From Sphingomonadales bacterium Ga0077559 (lineage in GTDB: Bacteria > Pseudomonadota > Alphaproteobacteria > Sphingomonadales > Sphingomonadaceae), in the NCBI GenBank assembly GCA_001464315.1, contig LNFK01000018.1, positions 1 through 51,236 on the forward strand: a stretch of 51,236 nucleotides of DNA. The letters run 5' to 3'. A model generated the notes under the pieces. That model was not told where the DNA came from. It did not search any database and saw only the letters and a list, made by a program, of their open reading frames with translations. Position 1 is the stretch's first letter; the number at the start of each line of letters is the position of its first letter. The position numbers and the translations under genes were made by a program. Shown here piece by piece: positions 44,008-51,236 of the stretch.

Positions 44008-44033
44008 GGGGCGGTCGAGCAATCGGCCGCCCC
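44008..44033 (+). terminator. GNRA hairpin 2 after hsp20
   Basis: GGGGCGGTCGA-GCAA-TCGGCCGCCCC is an 11-bp stem (one G-U pair) with the same GCAA tetraloop as its neighbour. Without a U-tract it may block 3' exonucleases or help Rho-dependent ending rather than act as a classic terminator. Confidence 0.55.
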
Positions 44034-44168
44034 AGGCACATCTGCGCCCTCCCTCATCGCGTCAGCCCGGGTCGCAATTGGGCCGACGGATGCGGATCTG
44101 AATTAATCCTTGGTTACATCAGATAATGATGATGTTTAAACTACCGCAAATTTCTGACAATTTGATTA
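44034..44168. other. hsp20-pyrG intergenic tail
   Basis: An AT-rich stretch before the pyrG stop contains ACATCA-N8-TGATGT, a weak hairpin usable in either direction. No gene is visible. Confidence 0.3.
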
Positions 44169-45803
44169 TCAAACCAGCCGGCTTTGTTTCACGGCCGCTT
44201 CGACAAAGCTCGCAAATAAAGGGTGAGGTGCAAAGGGTTTCGACTTCAGTTCAGGATGGAACTGCACGCCAATAAACCACGGATGGTCGGGCCGCTCGAC
44301 GATTTCTGGCAGCTCGCCGTCGGGTGACATGCCACTGAAGACAAGGCCGCCTTGCTCCAACGCCTGTTTGTAATGCGCGTTGACTTCGTAGCGGTGACGG
44401 TGGCGTTCCGAAATATCGCTCGCGCCATAGATACTCGCAACATGGCTGTTGCCTGTCAGCTTAGCTTCATATGCACCAAGCCGCATCGTTCCGCCGAGAT
44501 CGCCGCCGGCCTCGCGTTTCTGCAAGCCTTCTTCGCTCATCCATTCGGTGATAATGCCGACGATGGGCTCATCGGTCGGGCCGAATTCGGTGCTCGATGC
44601 AGCGGTAATTCCAGCGGTATTTCGCGCGCCTTCGATGCACGCCATTTGCATACCGAGACAAATTCCAAAAAACGGCACCTGCCGCTCGCGCGCAAATTTG
44701 ACCGACGCGATTTTGCCTTCCGAACCGCGCTCGCCAAAGCCGCCAGGCACGAGAATCGCGTGCATTGGCTCCAACGCGGCCGCGATGTCATTTTCGGATT
44801 GCTCGAATAACTCGGCATCGATCCATTTCACGTTGACCTTGACCCTATTAGCCAGCCCGCCGTGAACCAGCGCCTCGTTCAACGACTTATACGCATCAGC
44901 TAGACCAACATATTTGCCGACGACGCCAATAGTTACTTCACCCTCGGGGTTGGTCTGACGGTCGATAATATCGTCCCAACGCGACAGGTCAGGTTCACCG
45001 GCTGCATCCAAACCGAATGCCTGAAGTACTTCGGTATCAAGCCCCTCGGCATGATATTGCAGCGGCACCGCATAGATGCTTTTCGCATCGAGCGCCGGAA
45101 TAACAGCTTCCTTGCGAACGTTGCAAAAGGCGGCGATTTTGGCGCGTTCGTTTTCCGGCAATGGATGTTCGCAGCGGCAAAGCAGTATGTCGGGTTGGAC
45201 CCCCAATGATGCCAGCTCGCGCACGCTATGCTGCGTTGGCTTGGTTTTCAGTTCTCCCGCTGCAGCGATGTACGGCACCAGAGTGACATGTACCGACAGG
45301 GTCTGGTCGCGACCAAGATCATTCCGCAATTGGCGAATAGCCTCGATAAACGGCAGCGACTCGATATCGCCGACGGTACCGCCGATTTCGCACAGAACGA
45401 AATCGAGATCGTCTGTTTCAGCCTTGGCAAATTCCTTGATTGCATCGGTGACGTGCGGAATGACCTGCACAGTGGCGCCGAGATAATCGCCGCGCCGTTC
45501 GCGCTGGATGATCTGCTGATAGATGCGGCCAGAGGTGACATTGTCCGACTGGCGCGCTGACACGCCAGTAAACCGTTCATAATGACCAAGATCGAGATCG
45601 GTTTCGGCGCCATCATCGGTCACATAGACTTCGCCATGCTGATAGGGCGACATGGTGCCTGGATCGACGTTTAGATAGGGATCGAACTTGCGGATGCGAA
45701 CGCGGTACCCGCGCGCCTGCAACAGAGCCGCGAGCGACGCCGCCATAAGACCTTTGCCAAGCGAGGAGACCACGCCACCGGTGATGAAAATGAACCGTGC
45801 CAT
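44169..45803 (-). CDS. pyrG: CTP synthase
   Basis: A 544-aa enzyme that makes CTP from UTP with glutamine as nitrogen donor. The N-terminal synthetase domain begins [20 protein letters not shown] and has the metal/ATP site around [19 protein letters not shown]; the C-terminal class I glutaminase has the nucleophile in [11 protein letters not shown] and the catalytic HPE in [11 protein letters not shown]. Transcribed after secG with 102 bases between, in which a hairpin lies. Confidence 0.96.
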   Translation of the reverse strand: MARFIFITGGVVSSLGKGLMAASLAALLQARGYRVRIRKFDPYLNVDPGTMSPYQHGEVYVTDDGAETDLDLGHYERFTGVSARQSDNVTSGRIYQQIIQRERRGDYLGATVQVIPHVTDAIKEFAKAETDDLDFVLCEIGGTVGDIESLPFIEAIRQLRNDLGRDQTLSVHVTLVPYIAAAGELKTKPTQHSVRELASLGVQPDILLCRCEHPLPENERAKIAAFCNVRKEAVIPALDAKSIYAVPLQYHAEGLDTEVLQAFGLDAAGEPDLSRWDDIIDRQTNPEGEVTIGVVGKYVGLADAYKSLNEALVHGGLANRVKVNVKWIDAELFEQSENDIAAALEPMHAILVPGGFGERGSEGKIASVKFARERQVPFFGICLGMQMACIEGARNTAGITAASSTEFGPTDEPIVGIITEWMSEEGLQKREAGGDLGGTMRLGAYEAKLTGNSHVASIYGASDISERHRHRYEVNAHYKQALEQGGLVFSGMSPDGELPEIVERPDHPWFIGVQFHPELKSKPFAPHPLFASFVEAAVKQSRLV

Positions 45804-45862
45804 GGGAGGAAAGGCTTAAAGCGCCTTTGCGTCAAAAGACAAGCGGGCGAATCCCCGATGAC

Positions 45863-45912
45863 CAAATAAATTTGTGCAAAAGCGGTTTTGCCGCCCGGTC
45901 GAAATTTATTTG
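45863..45912 (-). terminator. secG terminator inside a perfect 11-bp inverted repeat
   Basis: On the minus strand GCGG-CAAAA-CCGC is followed by TTTT (45894 down to 45878), a small terminator. An alternative hairpin is GCAAAA-CCGC-TTTTGC. Both lie within a perfect inverted repeat CAAATAAATTT (45863-45873) and AAATTTATTTG (45902-45912), whose right arm contains the secG stop codon, so the stop itself would be in the stem. Confidence 0.55.
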
Positions 45913-46283
45913 TCGAGCGGGACTTCGGTTGCTGGCGGCGCGGTCTCGGTCGTCGCAGGAGCAACAGCAGCGGGGTCGGTCCCGGCAGCAGGAGCGGTCG
46001 GCGTTGCCGGAACTTCGGTGCGCTCAAGAGTCGTGTCGATATTGGATGTGCCGCCTTCGCGTGCCGCAACGAATGCGAGCGAGATCGACAACAAGACAAA
46101 TAAAGTCGCCAATATCGTCGTTGTCCGGGTCATGAAATCGGCGGCACCGCGCGCCGACATCAATCCAGATGGGCTTCCCCCCATTCCAAGGCCGCCACCT
46201 TCCGAACGCTGCATCAAGATGACGCCGACGAGCGAGGCTGCTACAATTGCCTGTACGACAATGAGAAAATGAAAAAGACCCAT
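45906..46283 (-). CDS. secG: Preprotein translocase subunit SecG
   Basis: A 125-aa inner-membrane protein of the SecYEG channel. Two transmembrane helices (about 3-23 and 53-74) flank the conserved cytoplasmic loop LMQRSEGGGLGMGGSPSGLM. The C-terminal 45 residues are an alanine/proline/threonine-rich tail, typical of alphaproteobacterial SecG and of variable length. It follows tpiA by 76 bases, an order common in this class. Confidence 0.92.
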   Translation of the reverse strand: MGLFHFLIVVQAIVAASLVGVILMQRSEGGGLGMGGSPSGLMSARGAADFMTRTTTILATLFVLLSISLAFVAAREGGTSNIDTTLERTEVPATPTAPAAGTDPAAVAPATTETAPPATEVPLDK

Positions 46284-46359
46284 GAATAATTCCGACGTTA
46301 AAGGGCGTCATCGCGCCGTTGATGCGGCCCACATAGCGAGCACGCCCACATTCTTCAAG

Positions 46360-47106
46360 CTATTCGCCCGAATTGGCTGCAGCCGCCAGTATGGGCTCGA
46401 ATTTTGCCGCACTCAGGCTTGCGCCACCGATCAGGCCACCGTCGACATCGGGAATTGCCAGTAACATTGTGGCATTTTCACCGTTCATCGATCCGCCGTA
46501 TAATAGGCGAAACTTTTTACCTGTTTCACCAAAACGGCCGACGAGTTGTTCGCGGATAGCGGCATGCATTTCTCGCACGTCTTTTTCTTCCGGAATCCGT
46601 CCTGTACCGATGGCCCATACAGGCTCGTAAGCGATGCTCAGCCAGTCAGCACTGCTGTTAGCGGGCAGTGAATGCTGTAACTGGCCCAATACGATTTCCA
46701 ACGCTCGCCCGGCATCGCGTTCCTGCAAAGTCTCCCCGACACAGACGATTACATTTAAACCCTCAATTCGGGCGGCTTCAGCTTTGCCGCGAATATCGGC
46801 GTCGGTTTCATGCTGTGCAGCGCGGCGCTCGCTATGACCGATTATCGTGACCCTAGCCCCTGCATCGACCAGCATTGCAGCCGCCACGCAACCGGTATGC
46901 GCGCCCGAAGCTGTGGCGTGGCAGTCCTGCCCCCCAATCGAAAATTCTGGAAGTGCGGCCGCCGCGCGCTCAATCAGCGTTGCTGGAATGCAAATTGCGC
47001 TGTCGACCGAAGGATAGGCCGCGGCCATTGTCGCAATCGCCGCAATTTCATGCAAATCAGCCGACGTGCCGTTCATTTTCCAGTTGCCGACTATATATTT
47101 GCGCAT
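46360..47106 (-). CDS. tpiA: Triose-phosphate isomerase
   Basis: A 248-aa glycolytic TIM barrel. NWKMNG with the active-site lysine, the electrophile histidine in IIGHSERR, the catalytic glutamate in AYEPVWAIGTG and the phosphate-binding GGSMNGEN and GGLIGGASL loops are all in place. It is divergent from the ppiD-trp genes across about 165 bases. Confidence 0.96.
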   Translation of the reverse strand: MRKYIVGNWKMNGTSADLHEIAAIATMAAAYPSVDSAICIPATLIERAAAALPEFSIGGQDCHATASGAHTGCVAAAMLVDAGARVTIIGHSERRAAQHETDADIRGKAEAARIEGLNVIVCVGETLQERDAGRALEIVLGQLQHSLPANSSADWLSIAYEPVWAIGTGRIPEEKDVREMHAAIREQLVGRFGETGKKFRLLYGGSMNGENATMLLAIPDVDGGLIGGASLSAAKFEPILAAAANSGE

Positions 47107-47272
47107 GACTTACCCTTTTTGTTGCAGTGCGAATCTAGTGCGGCGCTATGCCCTTGTTTCGCAAGCTGCTGCAAGCCCGTGACGCTATGCCCCCCTTGAT
47201 TGCATGGGCCTTGCCGCCTAAAGCGACTGGCAAATTGGCACATTGGTGCAGATTACAGGATTCCATAACCGC

Positions 47273-49213
47273 ATGATCACTTTCATCCGCTCACTTATCA
47301 ATTCCAAATTCGGAGCGATCTTCGCTCTGATATTTATCGGCATGATTGCGGTCGCCTTTGCACTTGGCGATGTTACTGGGTCGGGCAGTTTCGGCGGATT
47401 GAGCGGTGGTAATGTCGCCAAAGTCGGCAACCGGAATATCACGCTCGGCGAACTGAACGATTCTTTGCAGAACCGGCTGAAGGCCGAACGACAAAATAAT
47501 CCGACGCTGGACATGGCAAGCTTTGTTGAAGGCGGCGGGCTTGATTCTACGCTTGAGCAATTGATCAACCGGTACGCGATTGCGGTGTTTGGCGACGAAA
47601 CGGGCGTCGCTGTCAGCAAGCGTCTGATCGATTCCGAAATTCGCAAAATTCCCGGCGCAATGGGATTGGATGGCAAATTCAGTGCCGACGCCTTCCGTGC
47701 ATTTGCGCAACAAATCGGCGTCAGCGAAGACGCTATCCGCGAAGATATCACGCAAGGTCTGTTCACGCAGCAAATTCTGCCAGCAGCCGCCAGCGGCCCG
47801 GCCGCGCCCGACAGCTTGGTCCTGCCTTTTGCATCGTTAATGCTCGAAAAGCGCTCAGGACAGGTCGCATCGATTCCTTCTTCGGCATTTTTCCCTTCGG
47901 CCCCTCCATCTGAGGCCGTGCTGACAAAATATTACACGGATAACGCGGTCAAGTTCACGATGCCCGAACGCCGCGCCATCAGCTATGCAATTTTCGATAA
48001 CTCAATCATCTCCGCCAAGGCCAAGCCGTCAGACGCTGACATTGCGTCTTATTATAAGGCAAATGCCGCGAAATATGCCGCATCGCAGACGCGCAATATC
48101 AGCCAGGTTATTGTTCCGACCGAAGCTGCGGCGAAATCGGTTGTGGCGCAGGTCAGCGGCGGCAAATCGCTGGCGCAAGTGGCGAATGAACTTGGGCTTT
48201 CGGTGACGACACTGAACGGCGTTGCCAAGATCAATTTGAGCGGTAGCGCTTCACCTGCGGTTGCCGATGCAGTATTCGCCGCGGCCCAAGGCGGCATTGC
48301 GACGCCCGCGCGTGGAAAGCTTGGCTGGGCGGTGGTGCGTGTCGATGCGATCAACCAGATTGCCGCAAAATCGTTGGCGCAGGCACGCAGCGAAATTGAA
48401 ACAGAATTGACTAAGACCCGCAGTGAAGAAATGCTGACCGAAATGACGGCGGAGATTGAGGATGCCTTTGCCGACGGTTCGACAATCGCAGATATGGCAA
48501 AAGCCAATGGCTTGAGCGTCGAAACATCGCCTAAATTGTTCGCCAACGGTCAAAATCCCGCCAACCCCGCTTATAAGCCGATTCCTGAAATGCAAGTCAT
48601 ATTGCCCGCCGCGTTTCAGTTGGAAACCGATGGCGAGGCGCAACTGGTCGAGCTGGTCCCCGGTGAGAAATTCGCAATGGTGGCGGTGGCTGATTTTGAC
48701 GAAGCCGCTCCGCCTCCACTCGCGTCGGTGCGTCCGCTGGTGCAGCAACAGTGGGCGCTGACCGAAGGCGCTAAAGCAGCACGGGCAACCGCCGAACGCG
48801 TGCGCAAGGCAGTCGATAGCGGCCTGACCCTGCAAGCCGCGCTCGCCGCTGCCAAGGTCCAAGGCGCGGTCATCGAGAGCATCAATGGCACGCGCGCCGA
48901 CTTGTCCAAGGAAGGCCAGCCGATATCGCCCCCGCTATCTTTGATGTTCGCAATGAAAAAAGGCACCGCAAAAACGCTGCAAGGTGGCCAGAATCGCGGA
49001 TGGTATGTGGTCTATCTCAACGAAGTCGTCAAAGGCGATGCAAGCGGCAATGCCGAGATGCTGCGTGCGCGCAAGCAAGAGATTACCGGTCTGTTGCAAA
49101 CCGAATATGGCGCTCAGTTGGTTGCGGCAGCCGCCAAAGCTGTTGGCGTTGAAAAGAACGAGGACGGCATCAAGGAGCTACGCACCCGCCTGTCGAATCG
49201 TGACGCCAACTAA
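47273..49213 (+). CDS. PpiD-like periplasmic peptidyl-prolyl isomerase/chaperone
   Basis: A 646-aa inner-membrane-anchored folding factor. One N-terminal transmembrane helix (about 13-33, FGAIFALIFIGMIAVAFALG) precedes a SurA-N-like helical domain, a parvulin domain (about 245-345, RNISQVIVPTEAAAKSVVAQ onward) and a second helical region. The parvulin domain lacks obvious catalytic histidine and cysteine residues, as in PpiD. The ATG at 47273 is the natural start; the frame extends to 47243. Its last codons overlap trpE. Confidence 0.87.
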   Translation: MITFIRSLINSKFGAIFALIFIGMIAVAFALGDVTGSGSFGGLSGGNVAKVGNRNITLGELNDSLQNRLKAERQNNPTLDMASFVEGGGLDSTLEQLINRYAIAVFGDETGVAVSKRLIDSEIRKIPGAMGLDGKFSADAFRAFAQQIGVSEDAIREDITQGLFTQQILPAAASGPAAPDSLVLPFASLMLEKRSGQVASIPSSAFFPSAPPSEAVLTKYYTDNAVKFTMPERRAISYAIFDNSIISAKAKPSDADIASYYKANAAKYAASQTRNISQVIVPTEAAAKSVVAQVSGGKSLAQVANELGLSVTTLNGVAKINLSGSASPAVADAVFAAAQGGIATPARGKLGWAVVRVDAINQIAAKSLAQARSEIETELTKTRSEEMLTEMTAEIEDAFADGSTIADMAKANGLSVETSPKLFANGQNPANPAYKPIPEMQVILPAAFQLETDGEAQLVELVPGEKFAMVAVADFDEAAPPPLASVRPLVQQQWALTEGAKAARATAERVRKAVDSGLTLQAALAAAKVQGAVIESINGTRADLSKEGQPISPPLSLMFAMKKGTAKTLQGGQNRGWYVVYLNEVVKGDASGNAEMLRARKQEITGLLQTEYGAQLVAAAAKAVGVEKNEDGIKELRTRLSNRDAN

Positions 49214-50672
49214 ACCGACGCTGATATGGCGTAAGCGGATTGCCGATACCGAGACGCCGGTGTCGGCGGCGCTGAAGCTGTTTGAGCCCGAACGCGGCGA
49301 TTTTATCCTGGAGTCGGTTGAGGGTGGAGAAACGCGTGGTCGCCATAGTCTGATCGGCATTGCGCCGGACCTGGTATTTCGGGCTGCCGGTGACAGAGCC
49401 GAAATCAATCGTCATTGGCTGACCGACCGCGAGGCATTTGAGCCTGAACCGGTGCCCACATTGGGAGCGTTACGGGCATTAGCAGCCTCATGCCGGATGG
49501 ATGTGCCGGAGGAATTGCCGCCTGCATTGGCGTGTCTCGTAGGCTACTTCGGTTATGAAACCATCGGGCTGGTCGAGAAACTTCCGCGGGCGCCGCAGTC
49601 CGAACTCGAATTGCCCGATATGCTGTTTGTTCGGCCAACCGTCATTTTGGTATTCGACCGGCTGAAAGACGAGATGTTTCTCGTTTCACCTATTTGGTCG
49701 GGTGCCGACGACACGCCCGCTGTCGAACTTGCTAACGAGCGGCTCGATGAGGCCGAGCGGCTTCTGGACAAGTCTGTGGATAAAGCTGTCGCTAACCGCC
49801 CCGGATCTGCCGACGCTTTACAGCTAAGTCCAGTCCTGCCCGCCGACCGCTATCGCCAAATGGTGCTCCGCGCCAAAGACTATATTGCGGCAGGTGACAT
49901 CTTCCAGGTCGTCCTCGCCCAGCGCTTCACCGCGCCATTCGCGCTGTCGGCAGTCGACCTCTACCGCGCACTCCGCCGCATAAACCCCTCGCCTTTCCTG
50001 TATTTCCTCGACCTGCCCGACTTCGCCATTGTCGGCTCAAGTCCCGAAATTCTCGTCCGTGCGCGCGGCGGTGAAGTCACGATCCGGCCCATTGCCGGAA
50101 CGCGGCCGCGCGGTAAAAATTCTATTGAAGACGCAGAAAACCGCGCCTCTTTACTGGCCGACCCCAAGGAACGTGCAGAGCATCTGATGCTGCTTGACCT
50201 CGGCCGTAACGATGTCGGCCGAGTCACTAAAGGCGGCAGCGTGACCGTCACCGACAGCTATATGGTCGAGCTTTACAGCCATGTGATGCATATCGTTTCC
50301 AACGTGGTTGGCGAATTGGCACCCGACAAGGACGCCATCGACGCTCTGTTCGCAGGCTTCCCCGCAGGCACCGTCAGCGGCGCACCTAAGGTTCGCGCTT
50401 GCGAGATTATCGCCGAACTCGAACCCGAAACACGCGGAGCCTATGCAGGCGGCGTCGGCTATTTCTCACCCAATGGCGACATGGATAGTTGCATTGTGTT
50501 GCGCACCGGAATCGTTAAAGACGGCGTCCTCCACGTACAGGCAGGCGCAGGCATCGTCGCCGACAGCGAACCGGAATATGAACAGCGCGAGTGTGAAGCA
50601 AAGGCGGGAGCATTGATTGCAGCGGCGCGCGAGGCAGTGAAAGTTGCCGGAGAGGCAGGGTTTGGTCAATGA
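49200..50672 (+). CDS. trpE: Anthranilate synthase component I
   Basis: A 490-aa chorismate-using enzyme that makes anthranilate with TrpG-supplied ammonia. The C-terminal chorismate-binding domain includes [68 protein letters not shown] and the [14 protein letters not shown] signature; the N-terminal tryptophan-binding LLESxEGG-like site is [19 protein letters not shown]. The GTG at 49200, inside the end of ppiD, is the only start close to the family N-terminus. With no leader region there is no room for trp attenuation here. Confidence 0.94.
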   Translation: MTPTKPTLIWRKRIADTETPVSAALKLFEPERGDFILESVEGGETRGRHSLIGIAPDLVFRAAGDRAEINRHWLTDREAFEPEPVPTLGALRALAASCRMDVPEELPPALACLVGYFGYETIGLVEKLPRAPQSELELPDMLFVRPTVILVFDRLKDEMFLVSPIWSGADDTPAVELANERLDEAERLLDKSVDKAVANRPGSADALQLSPVLPADRYRQMVLRAKDYIAAGDIFQVVLAQRFTAPFALSAVDLYRALRRINPSPFLYFLDLPDFAIVGSSPEILVRARGGEVTIRPIAGTRPRGKNSIEDAENRASLLADPKERAEHLMLLDLGRNDVGRVTKGGSVTVTDSYMVELYSHVMHIVSNVVGELAPDKDAIDALFAGFPAGTVSGAPKVRACEIIAELEPETRGAYAGGVGYFSPNGDMDSCIVLRTGIVKDGVLHVQAGAGIVADSEPEYEQRECEAKAGALIAAAREAVKVAGEAGFGQ

Positions 50673-51236
50673 TCCTAGTCGTCGACAATTATGACAGCTT
50701 CACCTGGAACCTCGTCCATTATCTGATGGAGCTGGGCGCTGAGGTCGAGGTTGTGCGCAACGACGATATGTCGGCGGGACAGGCGTTATCGTCTGGCGCG
50801 CAGGCTTTCCTAATTTCGCCGGGGCCCAAGACGCCGAATGAAGCTGGCGTCAGCCTCGATCTGGTTGCTGCCTGCGCCGATGCGGGCAAGCCGTTGCTGG
50901 GCGTGTGCCTTGGGCATCAGACTATTGGCCAGCATTTCGGCGGAACCGTTGCGCGCGGCGGTTTGATGCATGGCAAGACTTCGCCGGTGGCTCATGACGG
51001 CAGCGGGTTGTTCGCCGGCCTGCCTTCGCCCTTCACCGCAACGCGCTATCATAGCCTGATCGTCGAGAATATTCCAGACAGCCTGATCGTCAACGCAACC
51101 AGCGACGACGGTCATGTAATGGGTTTCCGGCATGCGACGTTGCCAATCCACGGCGTTCAGTTTCACCCCGAAAGCATCGCCACCGAACATGGCCATGCAA
51201 TGCTGGCGAACTTCATGCGGATTGCAGGCATGGATG
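50669..51236 (+). CDS. trpG: Anthranilate synthase glutaminase component, 3' end outside window
   Basis: The first 189 residues of a class I glutamine amidotransferase of about 195-200 aa. [16 protein letters not shown] at the N-terminus, the nucleophile Cys80 in [20 protein letters not shown] and the catalytic HPE segment in [14 protein letters not shown] are present. The ATG overlaps the trpE stop as ATGA. PabA is an amphibolic alternative, but adjacency to trpE makes TrpG the natural call. Confidence 0.93.
   Translation, partial: MILVVDNYDSFTWNLVHYLMELGAEVEVVRNDDMSAGQALSSGAQAFLISPGPKTPNEAGVSLDLVAACADAGKPLLGVCLGHQTIGQHFGGTVARGGLMHGKTSPVAHDGSGLFAGLPSPFTATRYHSLIVENIPDSLIVNATSDDGHVMGFRHATLPIHGVQFHPESIATEHGHAMLANFMRIAGMD

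Noticed and set aside
49200-49260. trp attenuator or leader peptide
   Set aside because: trpE starts inside the end of ppiD, so there is no leader region to hold one.
1-51236. CRISPR array, prophage, integron or defence island
   Set aside because: No regularly spaced repeats, integrase, transposase, or nuclease/toxin gene pairs were seen; genes are typical chromosomal core.

Overview
The window reads as chromosome from an alphaproteobacterium, most likely order Sphingomonadales (Sphingopyxis, Sphingorhabdus or Sphingobium-like). The case rests on protein flavour and gene order: ALA-synthase type HemA, lepB-rnc-era, ETF-QO next to ispE, tpiA divergent from a PpiD-like chaperone and trpEG, GTTC-N7-GTTC as a LexA-type box, a spermidine rather than homospermidine pathway, and frequent GTG/TTG starts. 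Genus is inference. Coding density is very high. I see no rRNA, tRNA, insertion sequence, prophage, integron or CRISPR. Most of the window is housekeeping DNA, so the interesting signals are gene decay, regulatory RNA and regulatory sites.

Layout. 1-4.9 kb: 5' end of an acyl-CoA carboxylase beta gene, trhO, a GST, then gor-pgi on the minus strand. 4.9-7.4 kb: lepB-rnc-era operon. 7.4-10.9 kb: topA and plsY, with a decayed dprA remnant between them. 11-13.3 kb: murI, hemA, a possible 43-aa membrane peptide. 13.3-16.3 kb: btaA-btaB (betaine lipid) and a threonine/serine dehydratase. 16.3-20 kb: carboxyspermidine dehydrogenase, carboxyspermidine decarboxylase and ornithine decarboxylase, a full putrescine-to-spermidine route. 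20.1-21 kb: two tandem MAPEG membrane proteins. 21-29.2 kb: a long minus-strand run (ETF-QO, TPR protein, ispE, N-formylglutamate amidohydrolase, ilvD, a lipoprotein, a frameshifted RNA methyltransferase). 29.3-32.3 kb: an aberrant UDG-like protein, lytic transglycosylase and moaB as an overlapping operon. 32.3-37 kb: a PAS histidine kinase, a radical SAM protein with a perfect LexA-type box, a DUF1330 protein and an acyl-CoA ligase. 37-43 kb: dnaE, glutathione peroxidase, lolD, lolC/E. 43-44.2 kb: a non-coding region with a likely small RNA, a sigma-32 promoter and a ROSE-like leader before hsp20, and paired GNRA hairpins after it. 44.2-51.2 kb: pyrG, secG, tpiA (minus), then ppiD-trpE-trpG (plus, trpG cut by the window end).

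Two genes look broken: dprA (only a C-terminal scrap left, in several frames) and the RlmD/RumA-type 23S rRNA m5U methyltransferase (out-of-frame internal deletion). The best regulatory observations are the LexA-type box at the radical SAM gene, the sigma-32 promoter plus possible RNA thermometer at hsp20, the independently terminated small RNA upstream of it, and four convergent gene pairs whose stop codons interlock in exactly four bases (TTAG or CTAA). I found no clearly new multi-gene system; the nearest things to undescribed elements are the small RNA and the UDG-like protein with altered motifs.
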